Shown one piece after another: positions 1 to 10,303 of a stretch of 64,000 nt of DNA. The stretch covers positions 46,240,001-46,304,000 of the forward strand of contig NC_087067.1 of NCBI RefSeq assembly GCF_963678635.1, read 5' to 3'. Every line of letters starts with the position of its first letter. The stretch's first letter is position 1. The notes beneath the pieces are model-generated. The model ran no database searches. It was not told the DNA's origin and was given only the letters and a program-made list of their open reading frames with translations. Made by a program: the position numbers and the translations under genes. Origin of the DNA: Symsagittifera roscoffensis. Its lineage: Eukaryota > Xenacoelomorpha > Acoela > Convolutidae.

Positions 1-1682
1 AAAAACAAAAACAATAACAATAGCAATAACAATAACAATAACAATAACATTATTAATAACAGTAACAATAGCAATAACAATAACATTAACAATAACAATA
101 ACAAAAACAATAACATTAACAATAACAATAACAATAACAATAACAAAATTAATAACAATATCAATCACAAAAACAATAACAATAACAACAACAATCACAA
201 TAACAATAACAATAAAAAAAGCAATTACAATAACAATAACAAAAAAAATAAAACTAACAATAATATTTACAGTAACAATAACAACAATAACAATAACAAT
301 AACAATACCAATAACCATAACAAAACAATAACAATAACATTAACAATAACAATAACAATAACAATAACAATAACAAAAACAATAACATTAACAATAACAA
401 TAACAATAACAATAACAATAACAATAACAATAACAATAACAATAACAATAACAATAACAAAAACAACAATAACAATAACAATAACAACAACAATAACAAT
501 AGCAATAACAATAAACAATAACAATATTAATAACAATAACAATTACAATAACAATAGCAATAACAATAAATACAACAATAACAATAACAATAACAAAAAC
601 AATAATAATAACAATTAGAATAACAATAAGAATAACAATAACAATCACAATAACAATAACAATAACAATAACAATTATAATAACAATAACAATAACAATA
701 ACAAAATTAATAACAATATCAATCACAAAAACAAAAACAATAACAACAACAATCACAATAACAATAACAATAACAAAAGCAATTACAATAACAATAACAA
801 AAAAAAATAAAACTAACAATAATATTTACAGTAACAATAACAACAATAACAATAACAATAACAATAACAATACCAATAACAATAACAAAACAATAACAAT
901 AACATTAACAATAACAATAACAATAACAATAACAATAACAATAACAAAAACAATAACAATAACAATAACAATAACAATAACAATAACAATAACAATAACA
1001 ATAACAATAACAATAACAATAACAATAACAATAACAATAACAATAACAAAAACAACAATAACAATAACAATAACAACAACAATAACAATAGCAATAACAA
1101 TAAACAATAACAATATTAATAACAATAACAATTACAATAACAATAGCAATAACAATAAATACAACAATAACATTAATAATAACAAAAACAATAACAATAA
1201 CAATTAGAATAACAATAAGAATAACAATAACAATCACAATAACAATAACAATAACAATAACAATTATTATAACAATAACAATAACAATAACAAAACCAAA
1301 TTTTAATAACAATAAAAATAACAATAACAATAACAATAACGATAACAATAACAATAACAATAACATTAACAAAAACAATAACAATCACAATAACAAAATT
1401 AATAACAAAATCAATCACAAAAACAATAACAAAAACAACAACAACTAAATTACAATAACAAAAACAATAACATTAACAAAAACAAAAACAAAAACAATAG
1501 CAATAACAATAACAATAACAATAACATTATTAATAACCGTAACAATAGCAATAACAATAACATTAACAATAACAATAACAAAAACAATAACATTAACAAT
1601 AACAATAACAATAACAATAACAAAATAATAACAATATCAATCACAAAAACAATAACAATAACAACAACAATCACAATAACAA
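1..1682. repeat. (AACAAT)n array with higher-order structure
   Basis: Nearly pure AACAAT-type simple repeat with scattered variants (AACATT, AACAAA, AATCAC, AGCAAT). The variants recur in order: blocks near 247-590 and 806-1160 match at an offset of about 559 bp, so a longer unit has been amplified in tandem. The same variant block reappears right of the giant retroelement (near 25360-25700), so both arrays were one locus before that insertion. Poly-Leu, Ile-Val and Tyr-Cys frames here are translations of the repeat and not genes. Confidence 0.95.
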
Positions 1683-2542
1683 AGTACGAGATGAATGGGC
1701 AAATCGGATGGATCTTGAGTCTTGAGAGGGAAGGGGGGCTTGAGCGTGGATCCGAGTGAAACTTGGATTCACGAAAAAGAAATTTTAACAAAGCAAATAT
1801 TGTTACTAATATACTATATTTATTATATAAATCGAAATGCTGCATGACAATTTCCTGATTGAATAGGACAAAAGAGATTTTAAAATGATTGGCTTGAAAA
1901 GCGAAAATTCAAGGGTGCAGGTGTATGCAGATTTTGGTTGCTGTTTAGCAATAGTGTGAAAATTTTAAATGGCTGTGAATTTTGGGGTGTAGATAAGAAT
2001 AAGTCTGCTGCAAACTTCTGTAAATGACCACTGGCACTGTATCTTGAGCAACACTCGGTTTTTCTGGGACTCACTGGCAGAAGACAGCGCGCGATGAGGA
2101 CATCGATCTCGAGTCCGGGGAGTATGTGCCAGTCGGTCATATTTGGAAGTTTGACCTTGAGAGAAGCAAAAAACACTTGATTTTGGAGTGAAATTTAATT
2201 TTTCAAAATTTCGAATGGAACCTGTCATGCACGATTTTCTCGCGATAACTGAAAATCAGAAAAAAGAAATCAGAACAATTTCAGAACGATTGAGACACAC
2301 ACGCGGGAAAAAGCAGTAGGAAATTCCTATTCGCAATTTCCATCACTATCATAATCGAGAGTAGAGCTGTCCCATCTGTGACAGAGACGAGAGCATTCCC
2401 TCGAATTGGATTATAACGACTGGAGTATTATTCGGAACTGGACTAGAGTGATCCTTCGGTGGAAAGGTGGACAGCTTGAGTGTCCTAATGGTTCACAAGG
2501 AAACTATTGTCTAGAGTATAAACTCGTTCCCATTGTCAAAAC

Positions 2543-2548
2543 TATAAA
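2543..2548 (+). promoter_or_regulatory. LTR TATA box
   Basis: TATAAA in the sequence ACTATAAAAC; the same site occurs in the 3' LTR near 24281. It lies about 190 bp upstream of the AATAAA at 2736, as expected for a U3 promoter followed by a short R region. Transcription would start near 2570. Confidence 0.6.
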
Positions 2549-2682
2549 ACATTAGACTCATTTAGTTACGTTATTTAATTCTTGAGTTAACTACCGACTG
2601 GATTATTTCCCACTTCTTGAGCGTGCTACTATGTGAGTACAAATTTAAATTCTAGAGTGTGTTTTATGATTGTTATGTTGAG

Positions 2683-2688
2683 GTAAGG
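2683..2688 (+). promoter_or_regulatory. Candidate 5' splice site in LTR
   Basis: The context TTGAG/GTAAGG is close to the metazoan donor consensus and lies downstream of the presumed start site. It could supply a short LTR leader to acceptors before the first gene (5498-5506 region) or before the accessory frames (14533 and 14655). Inferred from sequence only. Confidence 0.35.
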
Positions 2689-2735
2689 CGAGTTTTAGGT
2701 TGATCCACCTGAAATGGATCAAAGTTCCACTGTCT

Positions 2736-2741
2736 AATAAA
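2736..2741 (+). terminator. LTR polyadenylation signal
   Basis: AATAAA in TCTAATAAAAAG, downstream of the TATA box; an identical copy is in the 3' LTR near 24476, where it would end the transcript. Confidence 0.5.
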
Positions 2742-3040
2742 AAGTAACTTAACGGATTGTTCCAACCCGGTTTTTAACGGCGTTCATGTATTTTGGGTAT
2801 CTAGAGACCTAAGTATGGGGACGTTTCTAATTCTAGAGTGGGGGGATATTTTAGTAGTAGCCTTTAAGCTGTAACGGGTCGTAGTCTCATGTCACAAACG
2901 AACCGAACTGGCTCCGACCGTTCTTGAGGTAGAAAAACACAAGAGATGGTGTCCCTGACCCTTGAGCCAGTGGTTATAGGGCCTATTTTTCTTAAGCCTC
3001 ATGTGTGACTGCAGTAGACGAATGTTACATAGTGTTTTTA

Positions 3041-3058
3041 TGGCGCTCCTGGGTGTTT
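3041..3058 (+). promoter_or_regulatory. Candidate primer binding site
   Basis: TGGCGCTCCTGGGTG starts 11 nt after the LTR end. TGG is the complement of a tRNA 3' CCA, and the position is right for minus-strand priming. I cannot name the tRNA. Confidence 0.4.
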
Positions 3059-3498
3059 ACGACATCAAGACTACGGAGTCGAACCCACTTGAGACAGCTT
3101 CGGGCTGAATGCCCATTCTAGAGTACCGGCGGTACGGTTCGACAGGAACGTGCAAACCTTCCGGTTGTACCGTGATAGCTTTTTAAGAAAACTCAAGAAA
3201 ACTTCCTGGTACGCTCTCCGAACGAGGCTTAGCTAACCGAGTAAAGGGGGGCAACTAGGGGGACAAAAACACGAGCAAAAAGACAAAAAGCAAAACAAAA
3301 ACCATAAAACGAAAAAAGACAGTGACTTTGACACCAGACCAGTTGGATCAAACCTTTATATTAATTAAATAGTATACCCATACTGTTTTATAAGTTCGAT
3401 CGTTTTGATCAACCTAGCAATTTAACCCAGTAACCGTAGTAAAGTGCCCGAGTGTGGGGCGTTGTCAAGGGTTTTCAGGTAGTTTGGAACTTAGCTGG

Positions 3499-3690
3499 AC
3501 CAATAGGAGACTTCACTGGAAGAGGTGACCAGCCGAGTGGGAAAGTGGTTCAGGGACACTTGAGCTGAACCAATAGGAGACTTGACTGGAAGAGGTGACC
3601 AGCCGAGTGGGAAAGTGGTTCAGGGACACTTGAGCTGAACCAAAAGGAGACTGGACTGGAACAGGTGACCAGTCGAGTGGGAAAGCAGCC
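3499..3690 (+). repeat. 70-bp tandem repeat, about 2.7 copies
   Basis: Units start near 3501, 3571 and 3641 (CAATAGGAGACTTCACTGGA and variants). Each holds AGGTGACCAG and the first two end in GGGACACTTGAG. Copies one and two are nearly identical and the third is more diverged and incomplete. It lies in the untranslated leader of the giant element. Confidence 0.9.
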
Positions 3691-4504
3691 AAGAAGGATT
3701 TGGCAATTCTCGAGTTCTCAAATTGGGCAGAACGGGTATCGTTAAAATCCACATTACATTATAGGAGATAAGCGTAAAATAGGATAAGCGACATCCCCCG
3801 GTTTTGAGGAACGTTTTTACTTGAGCAGGCCTGGAGACAGGTCTACGGTTTTCTCTTGAGAGGTTTAGCACCCGGCGCTTAAGGTAATTTTAGGCTTAGG
3901 AAGGGGGGCTAAAAAGGGGGGAGGTTAGAAAGGGGGCTAGTTAAGTTAGAGGTTGGCGGTTGTAAATTGTAAAAAGGGAGAAACTAGAGTAACTAATTAA
4001 TCGACATCGTCGACTTAGTTACATTAGCCACAACACGCGTTGGTGATAATAGGTGAATATCCAAAATTCAACTCGAGTTAAGACTGGTACGCTGGTTGGT
4101 TTGGTAGGGGGGACCGGATATAGACAGCTTTTGTGATACCCCATAAGATCACTAGTGGGGGGAGGAAAACGCGTGGCAATTAGGTACCAGACATTTTTTT
4201 TAGACGAAAGGTAGACATTGGTCACCTTTGAATTTCAGGTGGGCTCATTTTTCAGTTTTTATTATTTTTCTTACTTAGATTTTTGTTGCATTTTAGTGAG
4301 GATTTGTGTTTGGTTTTATACGAACAGGTGATCACAAGATACCTGCGCACCTACATTGAAATAGAAACAACCAAAAAGAAGAGGGGGGTCAGCATTTGGT
4401 TTTTAAGAGAGGGTTTTTGGGAAAATTTTACTAGAGCTTGAGTGGTGGTACAAGGTAGGGTGATTCAGGAAGACCCTACAACGAGGAAGACACTCCGTGA
4501 CGAG

Positions 4505-5275
4505 TCTTGGGACAGTACCGAAGAAGTCTTGGGACAGGGTCTTGGGACAGTGGTCTTGGGACAGGGTCTTGGGACAGTGGTCTTGGGACAGGGTCTTGGG
4601 ACAGTGGTCTTGGGACAAGGGTCTTGGGACAAGAGTCTTGGGACAGGGTCTTGGGACAGGGTCTTGGGACAGTGGTCTTGGGACAGGGTCTTGGGACAGT
4701 GGTCTTGGGACAAGGGTCTTGGGACAGGGTCTTGGGACAGGGTCTTGGGACAGTGGTCTTGGGACAGGGTCTTGGGACAGGGTCTTGGGACAGGGGTCTT
4801 GGGACAGTGGTCTTGGGACAGGGTCTTGGGACAGTGGTCTTGGGACAGGGTCTTGGGACAGGGTCTTGGGACAGTGGTCTTGGGACAGTGGTCTTGGGAC
4901 AAGGGTCTTGGGACACTAGTCTTGGGACACTAGCCTTGGGACACTGGTCTTGGGACACTGGTCTTGGGACAGTAGTCTTGGGACACCAGTCTTGGGACAC
5001 TGCCCTTGGGACACTAGTCTTGGGACAGTAGTCTTGGGACACTAGCCTTGGGACACTAGTCTTGGGACAGTAGTCTTGGGACACTAGCCTTGGGACACTG
5101 GTCTTGGGACACTACCCTTGGGACACTAGTCTTGGGACAGTAGTCTTGGGACACTAGTCTTCGGACACTAGCCTTGGGACACTAGTCTTGGGACAGTAGC
5201 CTTGGGACACTAGTCTTGGGACAGTAGTCTTGGAACAGTGGCCTTGGTACAAGGGTCTTAGGACACTAGCGGAGA
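4505..5275 (+). repeat. GTCTTGGGACAG minisatellite in leader
   Basis: About 55 tandem copies of a 13-15 bp unit. The first half (to about 4910) alternates GGTCTTGGGACAG and TGGTCTTGGGACAG; the second half uses TAGTCTTGGGACAC/ACAG. The array stays open in several frames on both strands (LGQGLGT and CPKTTVPR type peptides), which follows from the unit sequence and is not evidence of coding. It sits 290 bp upstream of the gag start, so it is probably a structured RNA leader or a packaging or translation element. Confidence 0.93.
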
Positions 5276-5560
5276 GTACTGGGATAGTGACGAATAGTCT
5301 TGGGACGGTATAAAAATTGAAGTAAAATTACAACAAGTGTGTTTTAAGACAGAATAAGACAAATCGAAATAGGTACGGTTAAGACCACAATAAGGGAAAC
5401 TTTTCGAAGGTTTTAGAAAGAGAACTGGAACAAGGTTATTTAACACGTTGTACAAAATTTGTTACCACAAAATTTTTTTTTTTACTTAATATTTTTTACT
5501 CTTAGAATAGAATCGTGTATATAATAAAATTGTAAATAAAAGCAGTTGTAAATAGAAATA

Positions 5561-8500
5561 ATGAGGCGGAGTAGGGTACCGGTGCTCGAAAAAAGGTCAA
5601 GTGGATCAAACACGAAATATAATTCATCGCTGCGCGGAACAACATCAACGGGCCCAAAGATAACAAAGAAGAACTTTTCAGTTAACATGGTCAGCACAAG
5701 GAGTACAGCGGAGAACAGGGCGAAAGAGGGCACGGAAGGGGAGCGAGTAGAACCCACCATCGAGATTGATCTAGAGACACCCGATCAAAGTGTGGATGAA
5801 ACAAGGAAGATGGCGACAGAGTCAACTCCAATGCCCAATGCAGAGGAACCGAACCAGAAACCCATAGAGTTCTCACCGATAGATGACGCGGAAGATGCAA
5901 TAGGCAACACCGAAGAAACGGTGAAAGAAGACTCTCAAGTAAAGAGGACATCTTTTACGGAAAAACTGGGAATAATGTTCGGAATAAAAACGAAAGAAAA
6001 CGTGACTGAAGAACCAAAAGCAGAAAGAGCACGAACATTTGGGACAGTGAGCACGAAGACCTCAGAAGCCAATCCAAGAGAGGAACAAGCTAAAGCAGAG
6101 GCTACGGCCGAAGAGAGACCAATGGTTGACCATGAGGAGACTACCATTGAGCTGGGTGACTTGTTGGCGAAATTAAATCAGATTGACAAGAGACTTAAGC
6201 ACAGTGAAGAAGATAGAGAAGTGATAAAAAAGGAGTTAAGATACAACAAGCACGAGTATCTAGACAGTTATTTTAACCTAGCTAAGGCAACAGATGAGAG
6301 ACTCAAGGAAATGTCAGATAAGGTAGAAGCCACCAATGAAGAACGAGAAAAGAACATCAAAACAGACATGCAACAGTTGAAGAACCGATATGATGATGTC
6401 AACAGCCAATTAGGAAGCCTGGAAAGGAGAATGGACACAATGAGCAAGAGTCAGGCCGAGAGTTCGTGTGCAATACAGGCGAAGTTGGATGCAATCTTGA
6501 GAGGTTCTACTACACAAGAAAGACCGGCATCGGATCGTACGCAAGGCACCAGAGTTGACTTTGTAGAACCACAAAGGAACAAACGGCAATCGACACCGTT
6601 GCCCATAACCAGGGATGCGATAAGCATAGCACCAACAGCTGCGAAAACAATAATGAAGAATGGAACGTCGAACACAACGACTGGTCCGGGAGATTCAACA
6701 GCTAACAGCAACACAAGATCGGATGCTATGACATGGGCCAGCACTTGGGAGATGATGAACAGGACTCTAGAGGCCTTCGCCACGAGAAACACTGACTCGA
6801 GCGACAGGAGAGAGGGAAAATCAAGAAAGACATTTAAGAAGCCAAAAGAATTCAAAGACGACTCCGATGGATGCATTGACACTTGGGTGGAAGTGATGAG
6901 ATTACATCTAGAGCAAGATAACTTGAGTGACGAAAGACAAGCATGTACAGCCATACTGAGCAACTTGGAAGGAACGGCATTAAAATGCGTGGTCGCAAAG
7001 AAGGAGGAAGAACGCGACACCGCGGACAAGATCTTCGAGATATTGCTGAATCGATTCGGGTCAGGCATGAAGGGTCACCAAGCGATGATGCGATTTGAAA
7101 AGAGAAGGCAGAGGGACGACGAGTCAATAGATCGGTTCCTAGATGACCTCGAGAGCTTGAGAAGGAGGAGTGACCCAGAGGAGTCGACAAATAGACGGAA
7201 CTTTAGCATTGCCTCGAAGTTCATCGATGGGGTGAAAAGTGATGACTTAAGGACAATGTTAGCAACGTACTACACATTGTCGAAGGACAGCGCACCCACC
7301 CCAGAAGAAATGAGACAGAAATCAAGAGAATACATGCTGATGAAACCTAAGAAGTACTCATATTCTGAAAACAGGAACACGCAAGGGGGAGGCCAACCCC
7401 AGAGGTCATCATGGCACAAACCTAGAGATGATATGGACAAGCGCAGATCATGCGCGAACTGCGGATCAGCGGATCATCATGTGGCTGACTGCACAACGTA
7501 TAAACAAGGCATGAAGAGCCTAGGTTATGCACCGGATGAAGAGGATATCAGCCAGATGGAGGAACACGAGTACTATAATGGCTTAATCATCAAGATAGGC
7601 GCCAGATGCTTCTTCTGTAACCAGGAGGGGCACTTCAGAATGGATTGTCCCTTGTTCTGGGAAGCGGTCAAGGACCAGAATCACCCCAAACATAAGTTGG
7701 CATTAGCGGCGGTGCAGAATCAACGGAACAGGCAAAACGAGTTTGAATCTAGAAACTTAGGAGCACCAAACACCGAATTGCCGACGAAGACAGTGAAAGC
7801 TGTAACACATGTTAGCGGTGCGTTAGAGTCCGCGGCCGGGAGCTCTCTAGAGATAAATTATGAGAAAGCGGCGACGGAAGCAATTGCCAAAGTGAAACAA
7901 GATCTGGCTGCGAAAGAAATAGAGCAACGACTAAAGTTGGAGATCGAAAGACAGAATTTTAACGAAGCATTAACCGGATCGAACTCAGTACCAGAGGCTA
8001 GAACGGGCTCAACAAAGAACGGGAATTGTAACACCGTGAAAATGGTGACAGGTAAACCTTTTGGAATATCGAAAATCGGAGCAAGAATAATGTCGATAAT
8101 CACAGTGGGCAGCCACGAAGTAACTAGAAACTTGAGCGAGCCAAGCGACCAGACGATAATGCACATTGACGTGTATGCAGACTACTTGAGTGGAATAAGT
8201 CCACAAAAGACTTCTAGAGCGCTCAGAGCACTACTCACGAGAGGGGGCAGTAAGTCGGTACGTGTTGATAATAGGTACACTGAAGCTTATGGTCCACACG
8301 AGGTGATGCTAAATATAGATGGAAGCAACATCTATACCAAGACGATGATAACATGCGACGAAGACCTAATTGGACAAATCTATGTAGGGAAAGAAGAGTT
8401 GAAAGTAAGATCGATCGGACACTGTGCCATGCTTGAAGAAGATGCAATGCACATCGGGACGGAAGCAGACGTGACAGGGCACGTGCTAGACATAAATGGC

Positions 8501-10300
8501 AAAAAGACTCAGTTGCGTGGATTACTTGACACGGGAGCAGTCTTGAGCGTCATACCAATCGAAACATGGGAAAAGATGGGCTTTGACAAAGGTGACTTGA
8601 TAGACTCGAGAATACGGCTGTCAGCTGCAAACAAAGGGGCCCTACGGGTGCTGGGCAGGACGCCGATAATAGCCCTCAATTTGGGGGAACGTAACCTGTG
8701 GATGAGCTTCATCGTGGTAGAAAACCTAGATGAATCTGACCAATTCATTTTGGGCAGAGATTTCATCAGGAATTTCGACGTAACGATAGATCTAAATAAT
8801 GCGATGTTCAGGATACGGAACCCGGATAGGAGGTACGCAATTAAACCGGTAAATTTAATAATGGCAAATGAGAACAAAGCACCGGTATTCTTGAGTAGGA
8901 GAGTGAGGTTAAAAGCTAATGAAGCGGCAATCGTAAGCTTGAGGATGAAAAATTATAATGAACTAAGTGACAACAAGCAAGTGTGTATAGTTCCAAATCC
9001 TAATAGTCAAAGCGCTGCTGTTTTAGGAAGATCATTTTCGATAACGAAGAGCGGCCTCTGCGTCAGTGTCTTGTTGAATACCCTTGATATACCGATCACG
9101 ATACAGAGAGGGAGGAAACTGGGATATGCTTTACCGGTTAAAACTCGATATGAAACAATTGAAAACTCAAAACAAAATGAAGTTTTTGATTGTCCCAATC
9201 ACAGGGACAAAATTTGTATCTTGAGACGATTGCAGAAAATAAAAGATTCATCAGGTCTTATTAAATCACTTAAGTCAGAAACGGATGATGGTCTTTCGAG
9301 CTGTTCGAACTTTCCAGAGCGACCCATACTAGATGAAACGCAAAATGAAAAACCGGTTCTGCCGGAGATTGAACATTTGAGGGGCAAACTGAAAGATGAA
9401 CAGCTCGAAGCCATCAAGGACGTACTAGAGCGGAACGAGGATGTTTTTTCGAGGCATAAGGCGGATATCGGGTGTTGCAATTTCGTTGAGCATGAAATAG
9501 AACTTGAGGAAAACGCGGTACCACACAGGGAGGGGGCGAGGCGCATGACCCCACACAAATCGGACGCGTGTAGAAAAGAGATCGAGACGTTACTAGAGTA
9601 TGACATGATAGAGCCATCCAAGTCACCGTGGGCGTGTCGAGTAGTGATGGCCAAAAAGAAAGGCGACCAGTTGAGGTTTTGTTGTGACTTTCGATACCTG
9701 AACTCCGTCACGGTGAAGGATGCCTATCCCATACCTAGGATTGATGAGAGCCTCTCGAAGTTAGGTGATGCAAAATTTTTTACGACTCTTGATTTAGGCT
9801 CAGCCTTTTGGCAAGTACCACTAAGGAAGCAGGACAGGGACAAGACAGGGTTTGCCTGCGAGTTGGGTCTGTTTCAATGGAAACGGATGCCGTTTGGACT
9901 TTGCAATGCCACAGCCACGTTTCAGCGGTTGATGGCACACGCGCTAATAGGCGTGACGAAGAAGTACGGCAACCTGGTAATGTGCTACGTGGACGACGTG
10001 GTAATAGCAACGCCAACACTAGAAGACCACATCGAGAGGCTTGACGAGGTGTTCGCGTGCATGAAAAGATCGGGGCTGAAGTGTAAACCATCAAAGTGCG
10101 AGATACTCAAGGACTCGATTAAATACTTGGGCAGGGTGGTAGATAAACACGGTATCAGACCTGATCCAGACGCCGTGGAAGCAGTCCTAACCTGGAAATC
10201 ACCGAAGACGGAGCACCAGCTGATGAGCTTCCTGGGTTTCGCCAACTATTATAGAGAATTCATCAAGGGCTATGCGGACAAGGTATACCCGATGCATTAA
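5561..10300 (+). CDS. Gag, protease and reverse transcriptase frame of giant element
   Basis: A 1,579-codon frame. The first ~420 residues are acidic and partly coiled coil (about 195-300). A retrotransposon gag core follows (about 425-600) and then two CCHC zinc knuckles near 631 (CANCGSADHHVADC) and 683 (CFFCNQEGHFRMDC). The aspartic protease has LLDTGA with catalytic Asp at 990, and ILGRDFI further on. The RT holds FFTTLDLGSAFWQVPL, MPFGLCNATATFQ and YVDD at 1476-1479, all typical of Ty3/gypsy. The gag part packages the RNA, the protease matures the particle and the RT makes cDNA. The gag region is unusually long. The RNase H and integrase part lies immediately downstream. An upstream Met at 5687 (MVSTRST) could be the real start. 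Confidence 0.95.
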   Translation: MRRSRVPVLEKRSSGSNTKYNSSLRGTTSTGPKITKKNFSVNMVSTRSTAENRAKEGTEGERVEPTIEIDLETPDQSVDETRKMATESTPMPNAEEPNQKPIEFSPIDDAEDAIGNTEETVKEDSQVKRTSFTEKLGIMFGIKTKENVTEEPKAERARTFGTVSTKTSEANPREEQAKAEATAEERPMVDHEETTIELGDLLAKLNQIDKRLKHSEEDREVIKKELRYNKHEYLDSYFNLAKATDERLKEMSDKVEATNEEREKNIKTDMQQLKNRYDDVNSQLGSLERRMDTMSKSQAESSCAIQAKLDAILRGSTTQERPASDRTQGTRVDFVEPQRNKRQSTPLPITRDAISIAPTAAKTIMKNGTSNTTTGPGDSTANSNTRSDAMTWASTWEMMNRTLEAFATRNTDSSDRREGKSRKTFKKPKEFKDDSDGCIDTWVEVMRLHLEQDNLSDERQACTAILSNLEGTALKCVVAKKEEERDTADKIFEILLNRFGSGMKGHQAMMRFEKRRQRDDESIDRFLDDLESLRRRSDPEESTNRRNFSIASKFIDGVKSDDLRTMLATYYTLSKDSAPTPEEMRQKSREYMLMKPKKYSYSENRNTQGGGQPQRSSWHKPRDDMDKRRSCANCGSADHHVADCTTYKQGMKSLGYAPDEEDISQMEEHEYYNGLIIKIGARCFFCNQEGHFRMDCPLFWEAVKDQNHPKHKLALAAVQNQRNRQNEFESRNLGAPNTELPTKTVKAVTHVSGALESAAGSSLEINYEKAATEAIAKVKQDLAAKEIEQRLKLEIERQNFNEALTGSNSVPEARTGSTKNGNCNTVKMVTGKPFGISKIGARIMSIITVGSHEVTRNLSEPSDQTIMHIDVYADYLSGISPQKTSRALRALLTRGGSKSVRVDNRYTEAYGPHEVMLNIDGSNIYTKTMITCDEDLIGQIYVGKEELKVRSIGHCAMLEEDAMHIGTEADVTGHVLDINGKKTQLRGLLDTGAVLSVIPIETWEKMGFDKGDLIDSRIRLSAANKGALRVLGRTPIIALNLGERNLWMSFIVVENLDESDQFILGRDFIRNFDVTIDLNNAMFRIRNPDRRYAIKPVNLIMANENKAPVFLSRRVRLKANEAAIVSLRMKNYNELSDNKQVCIVPNPNSQSAAVLGRSFSITKSGLCVSVLLNTLDIPITIQRGRKLGYALPVKTRYETIENSKQNEVFDCPNHRDKICILRRLQKIKDSSGLIKSLKSETDDGLSSCSNFPERPILDETQNEKPVLPEIEHLRGKLKDEQLEAIKDVLERNEDVFSRHKADIGCCNFVEHEIELEENAVPHREGARRMTPHKSDACRKEIETLLEYDMIEPSKSPWACRVVMAKKKGDQLRFCCDFRYLNSVTVKDAYPIPRIDESLSKLGDAKFFTTLDLGSAFWQVPLRKQDRDKTGFACELGLFQWKRMPFGLCNATATFQRLMAHALIGVTKKYGNLVMCYVDDVVIATPTLEDHIERLDEVFACMKRSGLKCKPSKCEILKDSIKYLGRVVDKHGIRPDPDAVEAVLTWKSPKTEHQLMSFLGFANYYREFIKGYADKVYPMH

Positions 10301-10303
10301 TTA

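Larger units (their letters stand above)
1683..3029 (+). repeat. 5' LTR of the giant element
   Basis: Matches 23412-24769 almost base for base and ends in ...TTACA. A TATAAA lies at 2543 and an AATAAA at 2736, so a U3-R-U5 layout is readable. A canonical TG start preceded by a purine tract would be at 1741. The first 58 bases (1683-1740) would then be a copy of the element's internal 3' end, so the exact 5' boundary is uncertain. The repeat contains 16 plus-strand CTNGAG hexamers by hand count. Confidence 0.93.

Noticed and set aside
1-1682. Telomeric repeat
   Set aside because: The unit is AACAAT and neither the nematode TTAGGC nor any other known telomere unit; it continues on the far side of the insertion.
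254-1845. Long frames of Leu, Ile-Val or Tyr-Cys on the minus strand
   Set aside because: They translate the (AACAAT)n array, which lacks stops in several frames; composition is purely repeat-driven. The same holds for 24739-26877.
1880-2176. 98-codon minus-strand frame also present at 23609-23905
   Set aside because: It lies in both LTR copies, antisense to the promoter region, with no domain; a shadow frame.
4403-5084. Open frames on both strands with LGQGLGT or CPKTTVPR repeats
   Set aside because: They come from the leader minisatellite, whose unit contains no stop codon in several frames.
4505-5275. CRISPR-like array
   Set aside because: Head-to-tail units of 13-15 bp without spacers in eukaryotic DNA; a minisatellite.
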